DNA from: an uncultured Actinomycetes bacterium
GTDB taxonomy: Bacteria; Actinomycetota; Actinomycetes; Nanopelagicales; Nanopelagicaceae
DNA: 11,738 nt
Assembly: GCA_903922325.1 (NCBI GenBank)
Contig: CAIXTG010000040.1
Span: 1-11,738, forward strand
Direction: 5' to 3'
Of this stretch, positions 1 to 7,328 are shown in pieces. A model generated the notes under the pieces. The model saw only the letters and a list, made by a program, of their open reading frames with translations, searched no databases and was not told where the DNA came from. A program made the position numbers and the translations under genes. The stretch's first letter is position 1. Every line of letters starts with the position of its first letter.

Positions 1-994
1 CCATGAGTATGGAATTAGTGTTTTCGCCAAGAATGCCGTTGATCGCGATGGTTACTACGCACACTTAAATGCTGCACTCGACATCGAACCACATCAAGTT
101 TTCGATGATGGTTGCGATTTAGTAAATGTTTTGCACACAACTCGCCAAGAATTAATTCCAAATGTTGCCGGCGGTTGCGAAGAAACCACAACTGGTGTTA
201 TTCGCTTAACTCAGATGGCTAAAGATGGCGCACTGAAGTTCCCAATGATCGCGGTTAATGACACTGACACCAAGCACATGTTTGATAATCGTTATGGCAC
301 CGGACAATCAACACTTGATGCAGTATTCCGTGCAACTAACTACCTACTTGCAGGCCGCATTGTTGTTGTAGCTGGGTTCGGTTACTGCGGCAAAGGTGTA
401 GCAGAGCGCGCTAAGGGTATGGGCGCAGATGTAATCGTTACTGAAATTGATCCAACCAAAGCACTAGATGCCATGATGCAAGGTTTCCGCGTTATGCCGA
501 TGTCTGATGCAGCTAAGGTCGGCGATGTATTCATTACGGTTACTGGTAACCGCGATGTTCTTCGCGATGAGCACTTCGCAGTTATGAAGGATGGCGCAAT
601 TATGGCCAACTCAGGTCACTTTGATATTGAAATCGATGTGGCTTGGCTAGAAAAGAACGCCAAGAGCAAGAATGCCAAGATGCGTCATCAAACCGATGAA
701 TATGTAATGGCCGATGGGCGTCGTTTGCTCCTGATTGCTGAAGGCCGTTTGGTTAACCTAGGCGCCGCCGAAGGTCACCCAGCATCTGTAATGGATATGT
801 CATTCTCAGATCAAGCGCTAACTGCTGAATATCTTGTAAAAGAGGCTAAGAATCTCGCAGCTGGAATTCATGAAGTTCCTACCTATATAGACAAGGAAGT
901 TGCCAGCCTTAAACTAAGCAGTATGGGTGGCAAGATCGATGTTCTTACACCAGCACAAGATTTGTACTTGAATTCTTGGGAACACGGAAGCTAA
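1..994 (+). CDS. ahcY: S-adenosylhomocysteinase (adenosylhomocysteinase), 5' end cut off by window
   Basis: Cytosolic NAD-dependent enzyme that splits S-adenosylhomocysteine into homocysteine and adenosine, relieving product inhibition of methyltransferases. The reading frame is open from base 2 and about 330 residues are visible; the TTG at 131 is internal, because homology continues upstream (FDDGCDLVN, just before it). Visible family landmarks are EETTTG (179-196), the catalytic-region TKHMFDN whose Lys (272-274) and Asp-Asn match the active-site Lys/Asp/Asn of the human enzyme, the Rossmann motif GFGYCG (374-391), GHFDIEID and NLGAAEGHPA. The protein ends in SWEHGS and lacks the C-terminal Lys/Tyr tail of the eukaryotic and mycobacterial type, so it resembles the short archaeal/Thermotoga type. 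TAA abuts the mtrA ATG. Family assignment is very secure; the short-type assignment is from memory of family alignments. Confidence 0.97.
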   Translation, partial: HEYGISVFAKNAVDRDGYYAHLNAALDIEPHQVFDDGCDLVNVLHTTRQELIPNVAGGCEETTTGVIRLTQMAKDGALKFPMIAVNDTDTKHMFDNRYGTGQSTLDAVFRATNYLLAGRIVVVAGFGYCGKGVAERAKGMGADVIVTEIDPTKALDAMMQGFRVMPMSDAAKVGDVFITVTGNRDVLRDEHFAVMKDGAIMANSGHFDIEIDVAWLEKNAKSKNAKMRHQTDEYVMADGRRLLLIAEGRLVNLGAAEGHPASVMDMSFSDQALTAEYLVKEAKNLAAGIHEVPTYIDKEVASLKLSSMGGKIDVLTPAQDLYLNSWEHGS

Positions 995-1026
995 ATGACT
1001 TTAGTCATGGTCGTCGATGACGACCA
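995..1026 (+). repeat. Two back-to-back inverted repeats covering the mtrA start codon
   Basis: ATGACT-TT-AGTCAT occupies 995-1008 and includes the mtrA start codon. It is followed, sharing base T1008, by the perfect 8-bp repeat TGGTCGTC-GAT-GACGACCA (1008-1026). As RNA the second would be a stable GC-rich hairpin with a three-base loop; the first could pair five bases around a UUUA loop. The second encodes V-V-D-D-D, and GTC is the reverse complement of GAC, so part of the symmetry comes from the conserved protein sequence. The choice of GTC and GAC rather than GTT and GAT, which are common in this window, is not forced. The repeat is seen directly; any role in mtrA translation or as an operator is inference. 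Confidence 0.5.
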
Positions 1027-1672
1027 GGATCTTGCGGAGATGCTCGGCATCGTTTTAACCGGTGCCGGCATCGACGTGGATCTAGTAAGTCGCGGCGATG
1101 AAGTTATCGATGTTTTCCGCAACAATCCACCAGATTTAGTTTTATTAGATGTCATGTTGCCAGGTTTAGATGGCATCGAAGTTTGTAAATTAATCAGAGC
1201 CGAGTCCATGGTTCCGATTGTGATGCTTTCTGCCAAAGGCGATACTCACGATGTGGTTCGCGGCCTTGAGGCGGGTGCCGATGATTACATGGTTAAACCA
1301 TTTAGACATCCCTCTGAATTAATTGCACGAATCCGTACTCGTTTACGTCGCACGAATACTGATATCTCGGGACTATTAACAATTGCTGATTTAGTGATCG
1401 ATGTAGTCGCTCATCAAGTCTCTCGTGCCGGAAAACAAATTGCGTTGACTCGCTTGGAATTTGATCTCCTTGTTGCGCTAGCTCGCGAACCAGGTCGAGT
1501 GTTCTCACGAGATGCGCTCTTAAGCGAAGTTTGGGGCTATCGTCATTCAACAGATACCCGTCTTGTTAACGTTCACGTACAACGTTTGCGCGCAAAAGTA
1601 GAACACGATCCAGAGCATCCTGAAATTGTTGTAACCGTGCGAGGTGTTGGTTACAAAGCCGGCGGTCAGTAA
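995..1672 (+). CDS. mtrA: DNA-binding response regulator MtrA (OmpR family)
   Basis: Cytosolic transcription factor phosphorylated by MtrB; in actinobacteria it controls cell-wall hydrolases, division and osmotic responses. The 225-residue protein has a receiver domain (about 3-115) with acidic pocket D8-D10, phospho-acceptor D52 in LLDVMLPG, switch S79 and K101-P102, then an OmpR-type winged helix (about 130-222) with LTRLEFDLL, the recognition-helix region RLVNVHVQRLRAK and the wing VRGVGYK. Length is close to M. tuberculosis MtrA. The ATG directly follows the ahcY TAA, with a weak Shine-Dalgarno GGAAG (986-990) inside ahcY. The first 32 bases form two adjacent inverted repeats. MtrB follows without a spacer. 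The symbol rests on sequence plus pairing with mtrB in the conserved ahcY-mtrAB-secA neighbourhood. Confidence 0.95.
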   Translation: MTLVMVVDDDQDLAEMLGIVLTGAGIDVDLVSRGDEVIDVFRNNPPDLVLLDVMLPGLDGIEVCKLIRAESMVPIVMLSAKGDTHDVVRGLEAGADDYMVKPFRHPSELIARIRTRLRRTNTDISGLLTIADLVIDVVAHQVSRAGKQIALTRLEFDLLVALAREPGRVFSRDALLSEVWGYRHSTDTRLVNVHVQRLRAKVEHDPEHPEIVVTVRGVGYKAGGQ

Positions 1673-3211
1673 ATGCGATCTGGCGGCGCTCATAGAGCCC
1701 ATTCGTTAGCGATTCGAGTCGTACTTTCTACTATTTTTCTTTCACTGGTAGTTATTTCTATTACTGGCTCAACGCTCTACTCCCGACTTTCAACTGGCAT
1801 CAAGCAAGTAAATGTAGATACCGCGATTATTGAGGCCCGCTCTACCATCTTTAGCGCTCAATATCGTTTAGCAATTGCATCTGGCAATCCAGCTGAATCA
1901 GTCCGGGATATTTTCAGCTCAGTAATTACATCAGCAACAACAGTTGGCTCCAATGAAAGTGGTCGCGAAGTTGTAATTCTGCAGGTGCCAGGCACTGCTA
2001 TTGGCAAAACTAACTATGAGATCAGCTCTAATCTAGTTTCAAATAGTTCAATTCCAGAATACTTGCGCAAGAAAGTTCGAAACTCAGAGAACTTAGAGTC
2101 TTCTTATGTGCGAATTGACTATGCCGGCTCAAACTCGGTTGATGGTTTTGCAGTGGGCCAGCGTATAAGCATTCCCAATGATGGGGATTACGAAATGTAT
2201 GTCCTGTTTAGCCTCACTGATCAAGCAGCAACTTTGGCCTTAATTAGTAATTCACTTTATTTAACTGGTTTAGCGCTTATTATTTTGATTGCCTTAATTA
2301 TTTGGATTGTGGTTCGACAAGTTGTAAAACCAGTTCGCGATGCGGTACGAATTTCACAACAATTTACTGAAGGCGATTTCAGCCAACGTATGCAAGTAAA
2401 GAGCAATGACGAATTTGCTAGCCTCGGAAATGCCTTTAATGAGATGGCTGAGTCATTGCAGAAGCAAATTGCTCGACTTGAGAATTTATCACGCGTTCAA
2501 CAACGGTTTGTTTCGGATGTTTCACACGAGTTGCGCACTCCGTTAACTACATTGCGTATGGCATCTGGTGTAATTCACAATGCCCGCGAGGGCTTTGATC
2601 CGGTGATCGCTCGCAGTTCTGAGTTATTGATCGGACAAATTGATCGGTTTGAGCGTTTGCTAGAAGACCTCCTTGAGATCAGCCGATTTGATGCTGAAGT
2701 AGCTATTCTCGAAGCAGTTGAATTCGATATTTGTGGCTCGCTTGAACGTTGTATCTCTGATCTTTCGCTGGTTGCTAAAGAAAATGGCATTGAAATCAAC
2801 CTCAATCGCCCTCGAGATTCAGTTTTTATCAATGGAGACATCCGTCGTGTCGAACGTGTAATTAGAAATCTATTAAGTAACGCAATAGACCACGCTGAAG
2901 GCAAGCCAGTTGAAGTGCGGGTTATGGCCTCACCCGAAGATGTTGCAATTGGAGTTCGTGATTACGGCGTCGGAATTGAGCCTAATTTGCTTAATCGGGT
3001 ATTCGATCGTTTCTGGCGAGCAGACCCATCGCGTGCTCGAACCCGTGGTGGTACAGGTTTAGGTTTATCGATCGCTCTCGAAGATGCTCGTCTGCACAAT
3101 GGCGAACTCGAGGCATGGGGAGAACTTGGCAAAGGTTCGCACTTTGTTCTATACCTTCCGAGACGTGCTGGCGATCAATTGCACTCTCGACTAATTTCAC
3201 TAAAAGGTTAA
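1673..3211 (+). CDS. mtrB: Sensor histidine kinase MtrB
   Basis: Membrane sensor kinase of the MtrAB two-component system. In the 512-residue sequence, TM1 spans about 14-34, an extracytoplasmic sensor region about 35-190, TM2 about 194-214, and a HAMP linker about 215-268 (KPVRDAVRIS, GDFSQRM, DEFASLGNAFNEMA). The dimerisation/phosphoacceptor helix carries H285 in SDVSHELRTPL. The ATPase domain has the N-box around N399/N403 (RNLLSNAIDHA), the G1 box D430-YGVG and the G2 box GGTGLGLS (459-466). It is somewhat shorter than M. tuberculosis MtrB. The ATG abuts the mtrA TAA, with a weak GGCGG (1661-1665) upstream, which points to translational coupling. The lipoprotein partner gene lpqB, normally next, is absent. 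Confidence 0.95.
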   Translation: MRSGGAHRAHSLAIRVVLSTIFLSLVVISITGSTLYSRLSTGIKQVNVDTAIIEARSTIFSAQYRLAIASGNPAESVRDIFSSVITSATTVGSNESGREVVILQVPGTAIGKTNYEISSNLVSNSSIPEYLRKKVRNSENLESSYVRIDYAGSNSVDGFAVGQRISIPNDGDYEMYVLFSLTDQAATLALISNSLYLTGLALIILIALIIWIVVRQVVKPVRDAVRISQQFTEGDFSQRMQVKSNDEFASLGNAFNEMAESLQKQIARLENLSRVQQRFVSDVSHELRTPLTTLRMASGVIHNAREGFDPVIARSSELLIGQIDRFERLLEDLLEISRFDAEVAILEAVEFDICGSLERCISDLSLVAKENGIEINLNRPRDSVFINGDIRRVERVIRNLLSNAIDHAEGKPVEVRVMASPEDVAIGVRDYGVGIEPNLLNRVFDRFWRADPSRARTRGGTGLGLSIALEDARLHNGELEAWGELGKGSHFVLYLPRRAGDQLHSRLISLKG

Positions 3212-3244
3212 GCACATCTAATTTTCGCTCGGCCTATTTATTGT

Positions 3245-3916
3245 GTGCTCGAGTTTAACCTTGCTTTCATGCGTTTGTTCTCGGACTTCAAGTATTTACT
3301 TTTCCCAACTAGATGTTTCGGTTGTCGCGAGCTTGGCTACTCAATCTGCTCGCAATGTCGAAAACTATGGAATCCGCACCCGTATTTGAGCAAGGTTTCT
3401 AATTTGATGGTTTATTCAGCGATTCCGTATTCACCAGTAGCTAAGAACATATTGCTAGCTGCAAAAGAACTAAATATAAAATCAGCTGACCAGCTAGTAC
3501 TTATTGCGTTGAGAGCATCGCTATCAGAACTATTTCAAAAACATTCCAGTTGCGCCTTGGTTCCAATTCCATCAGGACGCTCTTCAAACCGGCGACGCGG
3601 ACGTGATTTCTTAAATGAAATAGCGACCACGGTAGCTAAAGATTTTGGGGTAGCAGTTTTACCTCTGCTAGAACATCACAGAAATATTCGTGATCAAAGT
3701 AAGTTGAATATCTCGGGCCGACGTGAGAATTTGGCAATGGCGCTGTCGATAAAGCCGCAATTTCATGGGAATTATTCAGGTGAGAATGTGGTTCTTTTGG
3801 ATGATCTAGTTACGACTGGAGCCACGATCAATGAGGCAAACCGTGCCTTAACCCGGGGCGGATTTAAGGTGCAGGCGGCAGCTACGGCTTGCGTGGCACT
3901 GCGTAGGCGTGAATAA
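3245..3916 (+). CDS. comF: ComF family phosphoribosyltransferase-like protein
   Basis: The 223-residue protein has the ComF layout. An N-terminal zinc-ribbon carries C24-x2-C27 and C35-x2-C38, followed by a type I phosphoribosyltransferase fold with the PRPP-binding motif VVLLDDLVTTGAT (182-194, D186/D187 and TTG). An RRRGRDF segment (116-122) matches the RGF/RGxN region of the family. ComF is needed for natural transformation in some bacteria, where it acts with the uptake helicase; in actinobacteria the gene sits between mtrB/lpqB and secA and its role is not settled. The start is uncertain: GTG at 3245 gives the length listed, while an in-frame ATG at 3269 would drop eight residues that add nothing to the fold. 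Neither has a convincing Shine-Dalgarno. Confidence 0.85.
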   Translation: MLEFNLAFMRLFSDFKYLLFPTRCFGCRELGYSICSQCRKLWNPHPYLSKVSNLMVYSAIPYSPVAKNILLAAKELNIKSADQLVLIALRASLSELFQKHSSCALVPIPSGRSSNRRRGRDFLNEIATTVAKDFGVAVLPLLEHHRNIRDQSKLNISGRRENLAMALSIKPQFHGNYSGENVVLLDDLVTTGATINEANRALTRGGFKVQAAATACVALRRRE

Positions 3917-3974
3917 CCCCTAAGATTGGGGAGTTATCTCGCAAGTTGGCGCTTGGTTTTACCGAACCGGAAGC
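3913..3974 (+). repeat. Two imperfect hairpins between comF and secA
   Basis: The first pairs ATAACCCC (3913-3920, starting inside the comF stop region) with GGGG-ag-TTAT (3928-3937) around a seven-base loop. The second pairs GCTTGGTT (3951-3958) with AACC-gg-AAGC (3965-3974) around a six-base loop. Neither is followed by a T-run, so they are poor intrinsic terminators. They occupy most of the 96-bp comF-secA gap and could lie in a secA leader or be a weak terminator for the upstream unit. I see no clear -35/-10 pair in the gap. Confidence 0.25.
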
Positions 3975-4012
3975 TGCCAGCAAAAGTAACTTTGAAAGGT
4001 CAGGGTGGCTAA

Positions 4013-6679
4013 ATGCCTGCAATTCTCGATCGGATAATGCGCGCTGGTGAAGGCCGCATTCTAAAAGAGTTGAGCAAGACTGTTGCCAAAGTTAATTCCT
4101 ACGAGGCCGCCATAGTTGCCCTCTCAGATGCTGAACTTCGTGCAAAGACCGATGAATTCAAAGCTCGTTACACCAAGGGCGAATCACTAGATGATTTACT
4201 CCCCGAAGCTTTTGCCACAGTCCGTGAAGCAGCAAAGCGCACCTTAGGGCAACGTCATTACGACGTGCAGCTAATGGGTGGCGCAGCCCTTCACTTGGGA
4301 AATATTGCCGAAATGCGCACAGGTGAAGGTAAGACTCTAGTAGCCACTCTGCCTTCTTACTTAAATGCAATTGCTGGCAAAGGCGTGCACGTTGTAACGG
4401 TTAACGATTATCTTGCCGAACGCGATAGCGAATGGATGGGTCGTATCCATCGCTTTCTAGGATTAACCGTTGGCGTAATTCTTAACAACATGACACCAGC
4501 CGAACGACGCGATGCGTATAACTGCGATATCACTTATGGCACTAATAATGAATTTGGTTTTGATTATTTGCGTGACAATATGGCTTGGTCACTTGATGAT
4601 TGCGTGCAACGCGAGCACTTCTTTGCAGTAGTCGACGAAGTAGACTCAATTTTAATTGATGAGGCGCGTACTCCGCTGATTATTTCTGGTCCCGCTGATA
4701 AAGCAACCAAGTGGTATGTCGAGTTTGCAAATCTTGTTTTAAAACTAGAGCGCGATGTTCATTACGAAATCGATGAAAAGAAGAAAACCGTAGGCATTCT
4801 TGAAGAAGGCGTAACGCGTGTAGAACAGATGCTGCAGATTGAAAACCTTTACGAGGCAGTAAATACGCCGATGATTGGTTATTTAAATAATGCAGTGCGC
4901 GCAAAAGAGCTTTTCAAGCGCGATAAAGATTATGTAGTTATGAACGGCGAGCTATTAATTGTTGACGAACACACTGGTCGCATGTTGGCTGGTCGTCGAT
5001 ACAGCGAAGGCCTACACCAAGCCCTTGAAGCTAAAGAACGTATTGAAATCAAGGACGAAAACCAGACTTTGGCAACAATTACGTTGCAGAACTATTTCCG
5101 CTTGTATAAAACTATTTCCGGCATGACTGGTACTGCAATGACCGAGGCATCAGAATTTCATCAGATTTATAAGCTTGGCGTTGTGCCGATTCCAACCAAC
5201 CGAGGCATGGTTCGTATTGATCAAGCAGATTTGGTTTATAAATCTGAACTTGGCAAATTCAGTGCTGTCGCAAAAGATATTGTGGAACGACATCGCAAAG
5301 GCCAACCGGTTTTGGTCGGTACGGTTAGTGTTGAAAAATCCGAAGAACTTTCAGCGATCCTGCGTAAATCAGGCGTTGCTCACGAAGTTCTAAATGCTAA
5401 GCACCATGAACGCGAAGCGGCAATCATTGCGCGCGCAGGTATTAAGGGCGCCGTTACAGTTGCTACCAATATGGCAGGTCGCGGTACTGACATTATGCTT
5501 GGCGGCAATCCAGAATTTATGGCAGATTTCGAATTACAGCGTCGCGGAATTTCACCGGTAGATAATGCAGCAGAGTACGAAGCAGCTTGGCCAGCCGAAA
5601 TTGCTCGCCAAAAAGCAGCTGTAGCAAAAGAGCATGAAGAAGTAATCGCACTCGGTGGCCTATATGTTCTCGGTACTGAGCGCCACGAATCACGCCGTAT
5701 TGATAACCAGTTACGTGGTCGTTCTGGTCGTCAAGGCGATCCTGGTGAATCTCGTTTCTATCTTTCACTTCAAGATGACTTGATGCGCCGTTTCAATTCG
5801 GGCATCGTAGAGCGTGTTCTATCTGCAGCTGGTATTCCAGAAGATGAGCCAATCGAATCGAAGATGGTTAGCAATGCAATTCGTTCAGCGCAGACTCAAG
5901 TTGAGGCACAGAACTTTGAAATTCGTAAGAATGTCTTGAAATATGACGATGTAATGAATCGTCAACGCGAAGTAATTTATGGCGAGCGTCGTTTAGTTCT
6001 CGAAGGCAAAGATCTAAAGGAACAAGTCATCGAATTCATGCAAGATACTTTGGCAGCTTATGTCGACGCAGCAACAGCATCGGGCTTTGCTGAAGATTGG
6101 GATCTCGAAACTCTCTGGAACCACCTCAAAGTCATCTATCCAATTTCGTTCCTACCAGCTGATCTTGACGCCGAACTAGGCGGTCGCGCAGGCTTAGATG
6201 CTGAACTTCTAAAGCACCGCGTTCTCGAAGATCTAGCCAAGGCATATGCAGATCGTGAAAGCGCCTTGAGTTCTGAAGTCACCCGCGAACTTGAGCGCAA
6301 AGTTTTGCTTTCAGTCCTTGATCGCAAATGGCGCGAACATCTTTACGAGATGGATTACTTACAAGAAGGCATTGGCCTGCGTGCCATGGCTCAGCGTGAT
6401 CCGCTAGTTGAATACCAGCGCGAAGGTTACGAATTATTCGCAGCCATGATGGATGCAATCAAAGAAGAAATTGCTGGCTTCTTATTCAATGTTGAAGTAA
6501 CTGTTGAATCATCCGAAGTTCAAGCAAAGGGAATTGAAGCTAAACCAGTTTCGCCAATTGGGTTGCAGTACAGCGCAGCTGATGAAAACGGCAATGTCGC
6601 AAAGAACGATGTTTCGCGAAATGCGCCATGCCCTTGTGGTTCTGGAAAGAAGTACAAGCGTTGCCACGGTGGTGCTTAA
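4013..6679 (+). CDS. secA: Protein translocase ATPase SecA (SecA1 type)
   Basis: Motor ATPase that drives preproteins through SecYEG at the cytoplasmic membrane. In the 888 residues, NBD1 has Walker A MRTGEGKT (101-108, K107) and Walker B VVDEVDS (206-212, D208/E209) followed by ILIDEARTPLIISG. The preprotein cross-linking domain spans about 225-370. NBD2 begins near MTGTAMTEA and carries AGRGTDIMLGG (488-498) and the arginine-finger motif QLRGRSGRQGDPG (566-578). Helical scaffold and wing regions follow, then a short linker and the zinc motif C873-x-C875-x8-C884-H885. The acidic C-terminal linker is short, so the protein is smaller than mycobacterial SecA1. The ATG has GGGTGG (4003-4008) four bases upstream. 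The Rv3235-family gene converges on it with a 10-bp gap. Confidence 0.98.
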   Translation: MPAILDRIMRAGEGRILKELSKTVAKVNSYEAAIVALSDAELRAKTDEFKARYTKGESLDDLLPEAFATVREAAKRTLGQRHYDVQLMGGAALHLGNIAEMRTGEGKTLVATLPSYLNAIAGKGVHVVTVNDYLAERDSEWMGRIHRFLGLTVGVILNNMTPAERRDAYNCDITYGTNNEFGFDYLRDNMAWSLDDCVQREHFFAVVDEVDSILIDEARTPLIISGPADKATKWYVEFANLVLKLERDVHYEIDEKKKTVGILEEGVTRVEQMLQIENLYEAVNTPMIGYLNNAVRAKELFKRDKDYVVMNGELLIVDEHTGRMLAGRRYSEGLHQALEAKERIEIKDENQTLATITLQNYFRLYKTISGMTGTAMTEASEFHQIYKLGVVPIPTNRGMVRIDQADLVYKSELGKFSAVAKDIVERHRKGQPVLVGTVSVEKSEELSAILRKSGVAHEVLNAKHHEREAAIIARAGIKGAVTVATNMAGRGTDIMLGGNPEFMADFELQRRGISPVDNAAEYEAAWPAEIARQKAAVAKEHEEVIALGGLYVLGTERHESRRIDNQLRGRSGRQGDPGESRFYLSLQDDLMRRFNSGIVERVLSAAGIPEDEPIESKMVSNAIRSAQTQVEAQNFEIRKNVLKYDDVMNRQREVIYGERRLVLEGKDLKEQVIEFMQDTLAAYVDAATASGFAEDWDLETLWNHLKVIYPISFLPADLDAELGGRAGLDAELLKHRVLEDLAKAYADRESALSSEVTRELERKVLLSVLDRKWREHLYEMDYLQEGIGLRAMAQRDPLVEYQREGYELFAAMMDAIKEEIAGFLFNVEVTVESSEVQAKGIEAKPVSPIGLQYSAADENGNVAKNDVSRNAPCPCGSGKKYKRCHGGA

Positions 6680-6689
6680 CTCACGAGAG

Positions 6690-7214
6690 CTAAATCAGAA
6701 ATAGTTCAGTACATAACCATTTCTGATCGATTCCTTCAAAGCGCATCACCAAGGAACGCAAACGGTCGCCGTATCTAACTGTTAATACTGATTCTGCGAT
6801 CCCATCTAACGGCTGGTTCACATGCATTTTTCTAATTCGGCCGATCGCTTTAACTGAGCCAGTGTCTGCCACCAACTTGCCGTATATGTATCGATGGGTC
6901 CATCTGGCTAATTGTGCAGCCGGACGTTTGCCAGCCCAGATTTCAAGAGCGCTAACGCCATACTTTAAAGCCCAACTACTTATTTCTGGTAGTTCACTGG
7001 CAGAAGTTGGCATTGGCGCAAAGTCCGGATCGTACTCATCGCCATATGAAGTGGGAATCAAATACAACTTAGCTTTCTGCGGTTCTTCGGCAGGCACAGG
7101 GGAGCGAAACAGGTCTAAAACTGGGTGGCCAGGAATCTCATCTTGGCTACTTGAGATTGGCGAAAAAGTGATGGTTTTAAAAATGGGCTCAATTGATAGA
7201 TCGATAGTTGTCAT
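6690..7214 (-). CDS. Rv3235-family conserved actinobacterial protein (DUF6459-like)
   Basis: A 174-residue protein of unknown function. The N-terminal 70 residues are polar and rich in Pro and Ser, probably disordered. The C-terminal half (about 85-170) carries the family pattern: a helix with GKRPAAQLARWTHRYIYGKL, then IGRIRKMHVNQPLDGIAESV, then strands with VRYGDRLRSLVMRFEG and a terminal W-x-CTEL. This matches my memory of the Rv3235 family, short actinobacterial proteins encoded close to secA1. No signal peptide, membrane segment or catalytic motif is evident. The ATG (complement of 7212-7214) lacks a clear Shine-Dalgarno. The gene is divergent from the SAF gene and convergent with secA, and its last 30 bases hold one half of a 9-bp inverted repeat pair. 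Confidence 0.8.
   Translation of the reverse strand: MTTIDLSIEPIFKTITFSPISSSQDEIPGHPVLDLFRSPVPAEEPQKAKLYLIPTSYGDEYDPDFAPMPTSASELPEISSWALKYGVSALEIWAGKRPAAQLARWTHRYIYGKLVADTGSVKAIGRIRKMHVNQPLDGIAESVLTVRYGDRLRSLVMRFEGIDQKWLCTELFLI
6694..6727. terminator. 9-bp inverted repeat at the secA / Rv3235-family convergent ends (possible bidirectional terminator)
   Basis: ATCAGAAAT (6694-6702) and ATTTCTGAT (6719-6727) are perfect complements with a 16-base spacer. The repeat begins 15 bases after the secA stop and lies wholly within the last codons of the opposing Rv3235-family gene. It has no adjoining T-run on either strand and the stem is AT-rich, so as an intrinsic terminator it is weak. Its position between convergent genes is the main argument for a termination or mRNA 3'-end role. 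Confidence 0.3.
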
Positions 7215-7328
7215 GAGAAGAGAATTTCTGCAGCAGCCTCGGCTCAGATCATTCCTAAGGATTACTTGGTCTCATCCGAAAGGATGACTGTGGATAAGTA
7301 AATTAGAAATGTCTGCAGGCATCGTTAA
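7215..7328. promoter_or_regulatory. Divergent intergenic region between the Rv3235-family and SAF-domain genes
   Basis: These 114 bp must contain the start signals of two diverging genes. The clearest structure is TCATCC-GAAA-GGATGA (7272-7287), a perfect 6-bp stem with a GNRA-type GAAA loop on the + strand. A short palindrome TCCTAAGGA lies at 7253-7261. GATAAG at 7293-7298 could be a -10 for the + gene but no matching -35 sits at the right distance. Neither gene has a good Shine-Dalgarno. Seen: hairpin and palindrome. Inferred: regulatory role. Confidence 0.4.

Noticed and set aside
5175..5393. Alternative-frame open frames inside secA, mtrB, ahcY and the CpaE-like gene
   Set aside because: All lie within strongly supported genes and show no family features of their own.
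6862..7287. A 141-codon open frame on the + strand opposite the Rv3235-family gene
   Set aside because: It lies almost wholly antisense to a gene with a clear family pattern, has no recognisable domain, and is best explained as a shadow frame.
7293..7298. GATAAG as a -10 promoter element for the SAF gene
   Set aside because: Only four of six bases match and no -35-like hexamer lies 16-18 bases upstream; TTGGTC is 21 bases away and the hairpin sits between.
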